Notes under the pieces: model-generated
What the model saw: only the letters and a program-made list of their open reading frames with translations
The model's database searches: none
What the model was told of the DNA's origin: nothing
Translations under genes and position numbers: made by a program
Source: Massilia sp. H6
GTDB taxonomy: Bacteria; Pseudomonadota; Gammaproteobacteria; Burkholderiales; Burkholderiaceae_D
Direction: 5' to 3'
Assembly: GCF_024802625.1 (NCBI RefSeq)
Contig: NZ_CP103371.1
Coordinates: 2,728,001-2,792,000, forward strand
DNA: 64,000 nucleotides
Shown: piece by piece, positions 51,915-61,100 of the stretch
Layout: every line of letters begins with the position of its first letter
How positions within the stretch are numbered: the stretch's first letter is position 1

Positions 51915-53885
51915 TCAAGCGGCGGCGATCATGCCGCGCAGGCCGCTGGTGCGGTGAGTGCGCAGTGCCACCGCTTCGGCCAGCACGGTGCCGGGCGGCG
52001 AAACCAGCGTGAATTGTTCGCTGGCGCGGGTGATGCCGGTATAGACCAGCTCGCGGGTCAGGATGGCGCCGCGTTCGCGCGGCAAGGCCAGCACGGTATG
52101 ACGAAATTCCGAGCCCTGCGACTTGTGCACTGTCATTGCAAATGCGGTCTCGACACTGCGCAGTCGGGTCGCCAGCACGCTGCGCACCGCATCGCCCTCG
52201 AGGAAATAGACGCGCAAGGCGCCCGGGCGCGCCGGGTCCGGCAGGGTCAGGCCGATATCGCCGTTAAATACACCGGTGCCGTAGTCGTTGCGGGTGACCA
52301 TCACCGGACGGCCGACATACCACTCGCCACCGGGACGCAGCAGCCCGGCCTGGGCCAGGCGCGCGGTGATGGCGTCGTTCAGGCCAGCTACGCCCCACTC
52401 GCCGTCGCGCACCGCGCACAGGATGCGGAAGGATTCAAAGCGCTGCAGGATCTGGCGCACCCATTCTTCATGATTCGTGTTCAATGAGCCGTTTGGGGCC
52501 GCAGTCAACACATCCAGGTAAGAACCATAGCCGGATAGCGCCAGTTGCAGCACGTGCTGCTGCCCGGCGTTCTCGATCCAGCGCACGCCGCCCGCCGGGC
52601 CGTCGCTGCCAGCACGCAGCAAGGCGTGCGCCGCGGGAGCGTCGCCGGCGTTCACGGCCAGCGCGAGCTGGCCGATCGGGCCGCTGAAACGGCGGCTATG
52701 GCGCAGCATCACGGTCTGCTGGGCCAGGCTACCGCCGTCGCCCCCGAACGCTGGCGGGATGTCCTCGCCGCTGGCCGCGCGCGCGTAGTCGAGCGTAGCG
52801 TCGGTGTAGCCGCCGCTCTGGGCATCGTGGCACAGGTCGCCGAGCACGGCGCCTGCCTCGACCGAGGCCAGCTGGTCCTTGTCGCCCAGCAAAATCAAGC
52901 TTGCCCCAGGCGGCAGCGCGTCGAGCAGCGAGGCCATCATCTCGAGGTGGACCATCGACGCTTCGTCCACGATCAGCACGTCGACATCGAGCGGGTTGCC
53001 GCGGTGGTGGGCAAACGCGCGCGTGTCGGGACGCGCGCCGAGCAGGCTGTGGAGCGTGCGCGCCGCGCCCATGCGCTGGGTAAGCTCGCGCAGCGGGAGC
53101 GCCGCGCCGACCTTGTCGGCCAGTTCGTTGAGCGCCTTGTCGATCGACTGCTTCAGGCGCGCCGCCGCCTTGCCGGTGGGCGCCGCGAGCGCGATGCGCT
53201 GGCCCTGCCCTTGCGGCGCGGTGGCGAACAGCAAGGCCAGCAGGCGCGCCACGGTATAGGTCTTGCCGGTGCCGGGGCCGCCGGTGATGATGGCCAGCTT
53301 CCCGCGCAGCGCGATGGCGCAGGCGAGCTTTTGCCAGTCCGGGGTGTCGCCTTGTCCGGTCTTGAGCGACGCCGCGAACAGCACATCGAGCCAGCCGCGC
53401 ACGGCTTCGGTGTCCACCGGGCGGGTCTCGAGGGCGCGGGCACGCACCGCCGCGGCCACCAGCATCTCGTCGCGCCAGTAGCGGCGCAGGTAGAGCCGCT
53501 CGCCGTCGAGCACCAGCGGCTGGTCGTAATCGAAGGCGCCGATTTCCCAGACCTGTTCGCAGCCGGCCAGTTCGCGCGCCCAGGCCTGGGCGCTCCTGGG
53601 CAGCGGGCGGGCGTGCCGCGCCAGATCGGTCCACTGTTCGTCGCTCCAGCCGAGCAGCTCGGCCGGGCCGGCAGCCAGGTCGGCCAGCCGCAGGCAGCTG
53701 TGGCCATGGCCTTCGAGCTCGGACAGCACCCCCGCCGCCAGCACCAGCGACGGCGGCGGCTGGCCGCTGCCGAGCGAAGCGACGAAGCGTGCGAAAGCGC
53801 AGGACAGGCGGCGCAAATTTCCATCTTCGGCCAGGCGCGCCAGCGCCTTCCACAGTGCGTCGATGTCCGCTTCAGCCCTGGCCAT
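51915..53885 (-). CDS. recD: Exodeoxyribonuclease V alpha subunit
   Basis: 656 residues from ATG at 53885 (MARAEADIDALWKAL) with AGGGATC before it; longer frames read into recB. A Walker A P-loop in IITGGPGTGKTYTVARLL, the SF1B DEASMVHLEMM motif, and C-terminal VYTGITRASEQFTLV define the fast 5'-3' helicase of RecBCD. The start overlaps the recB stop by 14 bases. Smaller than RecB and RecC, as usual. Confidence 0.96.
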   Translation of the reverse strand: MARAEADIDALWKALARLAEDGNLRRLSCAFARFVASLGSGQPPPSLVLAAGVLSELEGHGHSCLRLADLAAGPAELLGWSDEQWTDLARHARPLPRSAQAWARELAGCEQVWEIGAFDYDQPLVLDGERLYLRRYWRDEMLVAAAVRARALETRPVDTEAVRGWLDVLFAASLKTGQGDTPDWQKLACAIALRGKLAIITGGPGTGKTYTVARLLALLFATAPQGQGQRIALAAPTGKAAARLKQSIDKALNELADKVGAALPLRELTQRMGAARTLHSLLGARPDTRAFAHHRGNPLDVDVLIVDEASMVHLEMMASLLDALPPGASLILLGDKDQLASVEAGAVLGDLCHDAQSGGYTDATLDYARAASGEDIPPAFGGDGGSLAQQTVMLRHSRRFSGPIGQLALAVNAGDAPAAHALLRAGSDGPAGGVRWIENAGQQHVLQLALSGYGSYLDVLTAAPNGSLNTNHEEWVRQILQRFESFRILCAVRDGEWGVAGLNDAITARLAQAGLLRPGGEWYVGRPVMVTRNDYGTGVFNGDIGLTLPDPARPGALRVYFLEGDAVRSVLATRLRSVETAFAMTVHKSQGSEFRHTVLALPRERGAILTRELVYTGITRASEQFTLVSPPGTVLAEAVALRTHRTSGLRGMIAAA

Positions 53886-56800
53886 GATGATCCCTGTGCT
53901 GGTCGTTAGTCGGTTCCGGGCCGAGCAAGACATCGAGTCGGTCCAGCAGTTCCAGGTCGGCCTCGAGCAGGCAGCAGCCGCGCGTGTGCGGATTGGCGAT
54001 CCCGCGCAGGAACAGGAACACCGCGCCGCCCAATTGCCGCTGCGGCGCGTAGGCATCGCCCAGCCGGCTGCGCAACAGGCGGTGCAATGCCAGCAGATAG
54101 ATGCTGGCCTGGATATCGTAGCGGTGGCTGGCCATGCCCAGTTCCATCGCGGCGCGGGTGTAGGCCGCGTCGCCCGGCCCCAGCGCGTTGGTCTTGTAGT
54201 CGAGCACCCAGAAGCGCCCGTCGTGTTCGAACACCAGGTCGGCGAATCCCTTGAGCATTCCGTGCAGGCTGCGCGCGGGCAGCAGCGGGCGTTCGATGCC
54301 GGGCATGATGCGCGCGCGGCACAGGCGGTCGAGTTGCCCCAGGTCGAGTCGTTCGCTCGGGAACCAGAATTCCAGTTCCGGCACCGTGGTGGCCAGCTCG
54401 CACAGCGCCGTCCCCACCGGCGGCAGCGGCGTACTCACCACCGCCTGCAGCCAGGCCAGGGCGTCATCCAGGCGGTGGCCCCAGCCGGCGCGCTCGATGC
54501 GCTGGGCCAGGCGCTGCACGGTCTCCGGCTCGCCGGCGCGCTCGAACCCTTCCTGAGCCAGCCATTCGAGCTGGTCGTGCATGAAGTTGCCCGGCACCGA
54601 GCCGCGCGGGAAGCGGTGCCAGGGCGCATCGTCGGTGCGTGCCGGTGTCGCCAATTGCGGCGCCTCCTCGCGCAGGGTTTCTTCTTGCGCCTGCATCGGC
54701 GTCGGTATCGGCGCTGATGCAGGCGCCGCCCCGGCATGGCGCACCAGCGAGGTAAATGAACCGATTGCCCAGTCGCGTTCGAAGCTGGCCTCGTAGCGCG
54801 GCGCCCCCAGCAGGTCGGGGCGAACGTCCTCGCGCACCAGCGCTGTGCGGCCTTGCGGCGGCGCCAGCTCGTGCAGCACGATGTCCGCGACACCGCCGCG
54901 CAGGCGCTCGAGATGCTCGCGCAGGCGTTCGCCATCGATCTTGTCGCCGCCGCCGAGCAGGTAGCCCAGCGCCGATTCGTGCAGGCGGTTTACCGGCCGA
55001 CCATCGCCCTTGCCGCGGCCACTGATCGGCGCCGCGCCCATCCACAGGAAATGGCGGGCCCGGGTGACCGCCACGTACAGCAGGCGCAGGTCTTCTTCCA
55101 GGCGCGCACGGTCCACCGCTTCAAGCGCCGCGTCGCCCATCGACAAATCGAGCTGGCGCGCGCCGTCCATGCCGACGAATTCGAAGAAGGCACGGTTGCG
55201 GCGGTCGGTGCGGCGCGCGCTGACCGCGAACGGCAGGTACACCAGCGGATACTCCAGGCCCTTCGACTTGTGGACCGTCACCACCTTGACCAGCTCGGCA
55301 TCGCTTTCCAGGCGCAGCACCCGCTCGTCACCGCCCTCGCCCACGCCTTCGAGCTGCTCGGCCAGCCAGCGGATCAGCGCCTGTTCCCCCTCGAGCTGGG
55401 TGCTGGCTTGCTGCAACAGTTCGGCCAGGTGCAGCAGGTTGGTCAGGCGGCGCTCGCCGCCGGCCTCGCGCAGCAGGCGCGCCGGCAATCCGAGTTCATG
55501 CACGAAGCGGCGCAGCATCGCCAGCACGCCCTGGCGCTGCCAGGTGCCGTGCAGGGCTTTCAACTGCTCGACCCGTGCTTCCCAGGCCATTTCGTCGCTC
55601 GACAGGCGCGCCAGTTCGCCCAGGGCCAGGCCGGCGGTGCGGGTTGCGAAGGCCGCGCGCGCGAGGGTGCCGTCGAGCGGATTGGCCACCGCGTACAGCC
55701 AGCGCAGCACATCCAGCGCTTCTTCGCTGTCGACCACCGAATCCTTGTCGGACAGGTAGACGCTGGCCACCTTGCGCTGCACCAGCGCGCGACGTACCGC
55801 CGCGGCCTCGCGCCGGTCGCGCACCAGGATGGCGATGTCTGCCGGCATCAGGCGCCGGAACCGCGCGCCATCCATGAATCCCACGCGTTCGTCAGCCAGC
55901 AGGCCGACAATGTGCTCGGTGCAGTGGTGGGCCAGGAATTCCCGGTAGTCGTCCTGGCTCATCTGCGGGGCGCAGCACACCGACATCGCCGGCAACGGAC
56001 CATCGGCGCCCACCAGCCGCTCGCGGTGGCCCTGGGCCGCCACTGCCTCGAAAGGCAGCGGATTGTCGTCGCCGCGGCGAAAGCGGAACGCGCCACCGGG
56101 ATGGCCCGCATGCCCCCCGTACCCTTCGGCATGGCGGAATAACTGATTCACCGCTGCGACCAGCTCGCTGGTAGAACGGTAGTTGGTGCCGAGCTGGTAG
56201 TGGCGCCCTTCGGTGGCACGCCGCGCCGCCAGATAGCTGTGGATGTCGGCGCCGCGAAAGCCATAGATCGACTGCTTCGGATCGCCGATCAGGAACAGGC
56301 CTTGCTGCGGGTCGTTGGCCGCCACCCGGTACAGCAGGTCGAAGATGCGGTACTGGTCGGGCGAGGTATCCTGGAATTCGTCGACCAGGGCGACCGGGAA
56401 TCGCAGCACGATGCGCTGGCGCAGTGCGGCGCCGTTCGGGCCTTCGAGCGCGGCCTTGAGGCGCTCGAGCATGTCGGCAAAGCCGAACTGGCGGTTGCGC
56501 GCCTTCAGTTCGCGCATGCGCCCGCCGATATGGCTGGCGGCGTGGCGCAGCAGCGCATGCGACAGCGGTTCGAGCGCTTCCAGCGCTTCTCTCAAAGGGG
56601 CGGTGGCGGCGAAGCAGCCGGGCACCTCGGCCACGAAGTCCTTGCTGAAGGCATCCTCGATGCCGTCCGGGCACAGGCGGCGCCAGGCTGTGTCGTTCAG
56701 GTCCGGCAGCAGCATCGCGTCATCCAGCGCCCAGGCGCGCAACGCGTCGAACCATTTGGCCAGCGAATCGGCGCGCATCTTGTTACCGTTGAAGCACTTG

Positions 56801-57579
56801 GGCTGGCGCTCGCGCTGGCCGGCGATCCAGGCTTGCATCTCGTCGGCGCGCGCGGCCCAGCCCTGCTTGAGCTGCACCAGCTGCGCTTGCAGCGCGCGTT
56901 CGGTGCGCGCCACCAGGCCGCCCAGCGGCTCCTGCACCGATGTGCCCAGCAAATGGGTGCGGCTGACCAGTTCGCGCACGCCGGTCTTGAGCGCGCCGAC
57001 ATCCTTCCAGCACGCCAGCACCGAAGCCAGCCGCTTCGCATCGAGCGGATAGACATGCTGGCGCCAGTAGTCGTGGGCAGCATCCTCGAACAGTGCGCGT
57101 TCGTCGGTGACCAGTTCTTCGTCGAACAGGCTGCCGGAATCGAAGGCGTGCTCGCGCAGCATGCGCTGGCACCACGCGTCGATGGTGAAGATCGCCGCTT
57201 CGTCCATCGACTCGGCCGCCAGCACCAGGCGATGGGCCGCGACATTGCGTTGCCCGTCGTCCGGGTAGGCCGCGGCCAGCGCTCCTAGATACGGATCGTC
57301 TTTCTCTTGCTGCCCCCGGAAATAGGCGGCGGCTTCGACCAGCCGTTCGCGCACGCGGTTGGCCAGCTCGCGCGTGGCCGCGCGCGTGAACGTCATGACC
57401 AGGATTTCACTTGGCAGCAGCGGGCGAACAAAACCGCTGGCGCCATCCTGGCCGCCGTGGCCGAGCACCAGCCGCAGGTAGAGCGCGGCGATGGTCCAGG
57501 TCTTCCCAGTTCCGGCAGAGGCCTCGATCAGGCGCGAGCCGTGCAACGGGAAGTGCAAGGGGTCGAGTTGCTGGCTCAT
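53872..57579 (-). CDS. recB: Exodeoxyribonuclease V beta subunit
   Basis: 1235 residues from ATG at 57579 (MSQQLDPLHFPLHGSRLIEASAGTGKT). SF1A 3'-5' helicase with P-loop EASAGTGKTWTIAAL, VDEFQDTSPDQ and later VTVHKSKGLEYPLVYLPF, then a C-terminal nuclease domain with the catalytic DYKTNAL (DYK motif) and nearby RYDIQASIYLLALHRLL. The single nuclease centre of the complex is here. The ATG overlaps the recC stop as ATGA, and its own end overlaps recD, so the three are translationally coupled. Confidence 0.97.
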   Translation of the reverse strand: MSQQLDPLHFPLHGSRLIEASAGTGKTWTIAALYLRLVLGHGGQDGASGFVRPLLPSEILVMTFTRAATRELANRVRERLVEAAAYFRGQQEKDDPYLGALAAAYPDDGQRNVAAHRLVLAAESMDEAAIFTIDAWCQRMLREHAFDSGSLFDEELVTDERALFEDAAHDYWRQHVYPLDAKRLASVLACWKDVGALKTGVRELVSRTHLLGTSVQEPLGGLVARTERALQAQLVQLKQGWAARADEMQAWIAGQRERQPKCFNGNKMRADSLAKWFDALRAWALDDAMLLPDLNDTAWRRLCPDGIEDAFSKDFVAEVPGCFAATAPLREALEALEPLSHALLRHAASHIGGRMRELKARNRQFGFADMLERLKAALEGPNGAALRQRIVLRFPVALVDEFQDTSPDQYRIFDLLYRVAANDPQQGLFLIGDPKQSIYGFRGADIHSYLAARRATEGRHYQLGTNYRSTSELVAAVNQLFRHAEGYGGHAGHPGGAFRFRRGDDNPLPFEAVAAQGHRERLVGADGPLPAMSVCCAPQMSQDDYREFLAHHCTEHIVGLLADERVGFMDGARFRRLMPADIAILVRDRREAAAVRRALVQRKVASVYLSDKDSVVDSEEALDVLRWLYAVANPLDGTLARAAFATRTAGLALGELARLSSDEMAWEARVEQLKALHGTWQRQGVLAMLRRFVHELGLPARLLREAGGERRLTNLLHLAELLQQASTQLEGEQALIRWLAEQLEGVGEGGDERVLRLESDAELVKVVTVHKSKGLEYPLVYLPFAVSARRTDRRNRAFFEFVGMDGARQLDLSMGDAALEAVDRARLEEDLRLLYVAVTRARHFLWMGAAPISGRGKGDGRPVNRLHESALGYLLGGGDKIDGERLREHLERLRGGVADIVLHELAPPQGRTALVREDVRPDLLGAPRYEASFERDWAIGSFTSLVRHAGAAPASAPIPTPMQAQEETLREEAPQLATPARTDDAPWHRFPRGSVPGNFMHDQLEWLAQEGFERAGEPETVQRLAQRIERAGWGHRLDDALAWLQAVVSTPLPPVGTALCELATTVPELEFWFPSERLDLGQLDRLCRARIMPGIERPLLPARSLHGMLKGFADLVFEHDGRFWVLDYKTNALGPGDAAYTRAAMELGMASHRYDIQASIYLLALHRLLRSRLGDAYAPQRQLGGAVFLFLRGIANPHTRGCCLLEADLELLDRLDVLLGPEPTNDQHRDHHGQG

Positions 57580-60500
57580 GGGGTTTCTGCGCCAAGCGGC
57601 GCTACCGTGATTCCGGCCTCGATCCAGTCGGCCAGCGGACCGTACAGGTCGCGCGCCACGTGCGGCCAGTCGCCGGCGGCGATCAGGCTGGCGAAGTCGG
57701 GCCACAGGCGCGCCAGGCAGCGATCATCGACCTCGCCCGATATCTCGTAGCCGCCGTCATAGGTAACGCGCGCGTCGCCGTCCTGCAGCATTGCCAGCGC
57801 AGTCTTGCAGGCCACGCCCAGCGGGCGGTCGAGGTTGGTCCGCCACAGAGCGGCCAGGTCGTGCAGCGTGCTGGCCGCTTCGGCCGGGTCGAGCGGCGCC
57901 ATGGTCAGCACCGCGTCGCGCGCCACCAGGTGGCCTGCGACCGGTGCGCCGGCCGCGGCGCATGCCAGCTGGCGCAGCCAGGGGCCGATCAGCTTGTCGC
58001 CCCGCGCACGCCCCTGGCGGTCGAGCACTTTCGACGACACCAGCATCAGCCAACCGGTGGTAGCGCCATCGGTGCGCAGGCGGTCGATCCAGTCTTCGAG
58101 CACGACCGGGGTGCCGTGCTCGGCCAGCAGTGCCAGGCTGATCGCACGCTTGGGCGCCAGTTGCGGAAAACGCGCACCCAGCGCCAGCCAGGCGCTGCGC
58201 ACCGGGACCAGGCCGTCGACCAGTTCGCGCTGCCATTGCCGGCCCATCAGGCCGATCGGCAGCACGCCTTCGCGCGCCAGCCGTTCGGCGCGTGCATGCA
58301 GGGCCGAACGGACTTCGTCCAGCGGCTCCGCCGGACCGCTGTCGTCCAGCAAATGGTCTTCGATGAAATAGCGCTCCAGTGCGTCGAGCGCAAACGGTTC
58401 TTCGTCCTCGCCTACCAGCGCGGCCTCGCCAAACACCACGCCCAGGCGGCGCCGGAAGAAATAGCGCGCCGGCTGGCGCAGGAAGGCGGCCAGCTCGCCC
58501 AGTTTCAGCACAAAGCCCGGCTCGAGCTCGTAGGGCGGCAAGGCATCGACCGGCGCCGCTTCGTCCAGGCCGTGATGGGCCGAACGCCATTCGCCGGCAT
58601 AGGTGAGCAGGCCGCCGTGCTCGAAGTAGCGGCGGCTGAACGGCTGCAACGCATGCTCGACCGTGCGCTCGGCCAAATCCAGGCCCCAGCCATTGACCAG
58701 GTAGTCGCGCAGCTGGGCCACCAGCACCGAGGCCGGCTGCTCGCTGTTGTCGCGCACGTTGCGCCCGACCCAGCTGATGTAGAGCTTGTCGCGCGCCGAC
58801 AGCAGCGCTTCGAGCATCAGGTAGCGGTCGTCGTCGCGGCGCGAGCGGTCGCCCGGGCGCGCCATGCCCGGTAGCGCCAGCAGATCGAAATCGGCCTGGT
58901 GGGTGCGGCGCGGGAAGTCGCCATCGTTCATGCCCAGCAGGCAGACCACCCGGAACGGCACTGCGCGCATCGGCATCAGGGTGCAGAAAGTCACCCCACC
59001 CGAGACGAACTGGTGGTTCAGGGTGGGCTGATCGAGCTGCGCCAGCCAGGCTTCGCGCAGCACCGCCAGCGGTACCGGCTCATCGAAACCGGCGGATTCC
59101 ACCGTTTCGAGCCAGCATTGCAGGGCGTCGTCCAACTGGGCCAGCGTCAGGCGGTCGGCTTCGACCCCGGGATCGAAAAAAGCCGCCAGCAGCGCGCGCG
59201 CAACCTCGCCCCATGCGGCCGGGCTACGCTCGTGCTCCAGCGCCGCGCGCCAGTCAAGCAGGGTCTCGATGAACTGCGCCAGCGAACCGGCCAGCGCGGC
59301 GTCGAGCCCGCCCACTTCGGCATAGGGCTCGATGTCGCCGAAGCTGGCACCGGCGCCGCTGGCATAGCCGAGCAGCATGCGGCGCACGCCGAAGATCCAG
59401 GCATTTTGCTCGCCGGCCGAACCCAGCCCGAGACCGGCGCGGTGCGCGCGGTCCAGGCCCCAACGCACACCCGAGCCCTCGATCCAGCGTCCCAGGATCG
59501 GAAGGTCGCCGCTGTCCAGGCCAAAGCGCGCGGCCACCGCCGGCACATCGAGCAGGTCGCGTACTTCGCTCTGGCGGCAGCGCTGCTGCGGCAGGCGCAG
59601 CAGCCATTCGAGCGCCACCAGCAGCGGATTGACGCTGCGGTCGCGCACGTCGCCAATCTCGAACGGAATGTGGCGCGGGTCGAACCGGCGGTGCTGGTCG
59701 AACACCGCGTGGATCGCGGCCGAGAAAGTGTCGATGTCGGGCATCATGACCACCACGTCGCGCGGACGCAGCGTGGGATCTCGCGCAAACCACGACAGCA
59801 ACTGGTCGTGCAGCACCTCGACCTCGCGCTGGACGCTGTGCGTGAGGTGGAATTCGATCGACATGTCCTCGAAGGGCGGCACCTGCGGATGCTCGGACAG
59901 CGGCAGCAGGTCGCGCACCGCCGCCTGTACCTGGGACAGCAGCGTATGGCCATCGGCCTCGTCGAACAGGTCGACCCGCATGATGTCGGTACCCACATTC
60001 GCATGGCGCGCGCTTTCGCCGTTGTCGAATTCATCGAGCATGCGCACGAAATCGCGGCCTTGCCGCCCCCAGCTCGCCAGCAGCGGATGGGTATGGGCGT
60101 GCAATTCTTCGAGCGGCACCTCGGCCAGGTCGACTCCGGCGCGCGGCTGCTGGCGGCGGCGGGCGGCCTTGAGCAGCTCGCGCCCCTCGATGATGTCGCC
60201 CCAGTAGAAACGGCAGGGGTTGGGCACCGCGAACAATACTTGCGTATGGCGCGACAACGCGGCTATCGCCTGCAAGGTCTGGTATGGCAGCGTGGACATG
60301 CCGAACAGGATGACCCGGCGCGGCAAGCGTGCCACCGGCGTGCGCCCCGCTTCGCTGGCGGCCACGAACTGCGCATGGATCGCGGCGCGCCCCGTCACGC
60401 GCTGTTCAGATGGCAGGCTGGCATGGATCTCGCGCCACAGGCAGGCCTGCCATTGCTGGTCCGCTGATAACGGCAGTGCTGCGCCAGCCGCGCGCCGCAG

Positions 60501-60986
60501 AACGTCGCGCCCGGCTTCCCAATCCTCGAGCCAGTCGGCGCGGTAGACCTGGTAGCCGTCGTACAGGTCGGCCAGGCGTTCGGCCAGCTGCAGGCGCCGC
60601 TCGGGACAGCCGTCGCCCAGGAACTGGGCCAGCGGCGCATAGCTCGGGCCGGACACCAGCGAGGGCAGCAGGCGCATCAGGCGCCAGGTAAGCGGGTCCT
60701 TGTCGAACGGAGCGCGGGTGGGCACGCGCTCGCGCCCCAGCATGCCGCGATAGGCTTCCCACAGGAAGCGCGCCGGCAGCGCCACGCGGGTCGCGGCGCA
60801 CACGCCCATGCTTTCCGCCATGGCGATTTTGAGCCATTCGGCCACCCCGTTCGATTGCACCAGGATAGTTTCTTGCTCCAGGGGGCCGAGCGGATGACGG
60901 CGCAGCCAGTCGAACATGGCGCTGCGCAGCAATTCCATCTGGTTGCCGTGCAAAATCAACAGGCCGGGCGTGATCGGGGAGGACAT
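57576..60986 (-). CDS. recC: Exodeoxyribonuclease V gamma subunit
   Basis: 1136 residues from ATG at 60986 (MSSPITPGLLILHGNQMELL). RecC is an inactive helicase/nuclease homologue that scans for Chi and splits the DNA strands. Regions such as ILVQSNGVAEWLKIAMAE, PRDVVVMMPDIDTFSAAIHAVF and RVVCLLGMNDGDFPRRTH match the RecC family. It is the first gene of the recC-recB-recD operon. The ATG lacks a good ribosome site, and an M two codons upstream is possible. Confidence 0.96.
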   Translation of the reverse strand: MSSPITPGLLILHGNQMELLRSAMFDWLRRHPLGPLEQETILVQSNGVAEWLKIAMAESMGVCAATRVALPARFLWEAYRGMLGRERVPTRAPFDKDPLTWRLMRLLPSLVSGPSYAPLAQFLGDGCPERRLQLAERLADLYDGYQVYRADWLEDWEAGRDVLRRAAGAALPLSADQQWQACLWREIHASLPSEQRVTGRAAIHAQFVAASEAGRTPVARLPRRVILFGMSTLPYQTLQAIAALSRHTQVLFAVPNPCRFYWGDIIEGRELLKAARRRQQPRAGVDLAEVPLEELHAHTHPLLASWGRQGRDFVRMLDEFDNGESARHANVGTDIMRVDLFDEADGHTLLSQVQAAVRDLLPLSEHPQVPPFEDMSIEFHLTHSVQREVEVLHDQLLSWFARDPTLRPRDVVVMMPDIDTFSAAIHAVFDQHRRFDPRHIPFEIGDVRDRSVNPLLVALEWLLRLPQQRCRQSEVRDLLDVPAVAARFGLDSGDLPILGRWIEGSGVRWGLDRAHRAGLGLGSAGEQNAWIFGVRRMLLGYASGAGASFGDIEPYAEVGGLDAALAGSLAQFIETLLDWRAALEHERSPAAWGEVARALLAAFFDPGVEADRLTLAQLDDALQCWLETVESAGFDEPVPLAVLREAWLAQLDQPTLNHQFVSGGVTFCTLMPMRAVPFRVVCLLGMNDGDFPRRTHQADFDLLALPGMARPGDRSRRDDDRYLMLEALLSARDKLYISWVGRNVRDNSEQPASVLVAQLRDYLVNGWGLDLAERTVEHALQPFSRRYFEHGGLLTYAGEWRSAHHGLDEAAPVDALPPYELEPGFVLKLGELAAFLRQPARYFFRRRLGVVFGEAALVGEDEEPFALDALERYFIEDHLLDDSGPAEPLDEVRSALHARAERLAREGVLPIGLMGRQWQRELVDGLVPVRSAWLALGARFPQLAPKRAISLALLAEHGTPVVLEDWIDRLRTDGATTGWLMLVSSKVLDRQGRARGDKLIGPWLRQLACAAAGAPVAGHLVARDAVLTMAPLDPAEAASTLHDLAALWRTNLDRPLGVACKTALAMLQDGDARVTYDGGYEISGEVDDRCLARLWPDFASLIAAGDWPHVARDLYGPLADWIEAGITVAPLGAETP

Positions 60987-61100
60987 CGGTATGGTTGGGC
61001 TGCTCAGGCGGCAAGGATACTCCGTTTGGCGTCGCGGCGGAAGGGTTGGGGGGACGCGGTCACCGCTCGCCCGGCAATCCATTGCGCGCTAACCGCAACG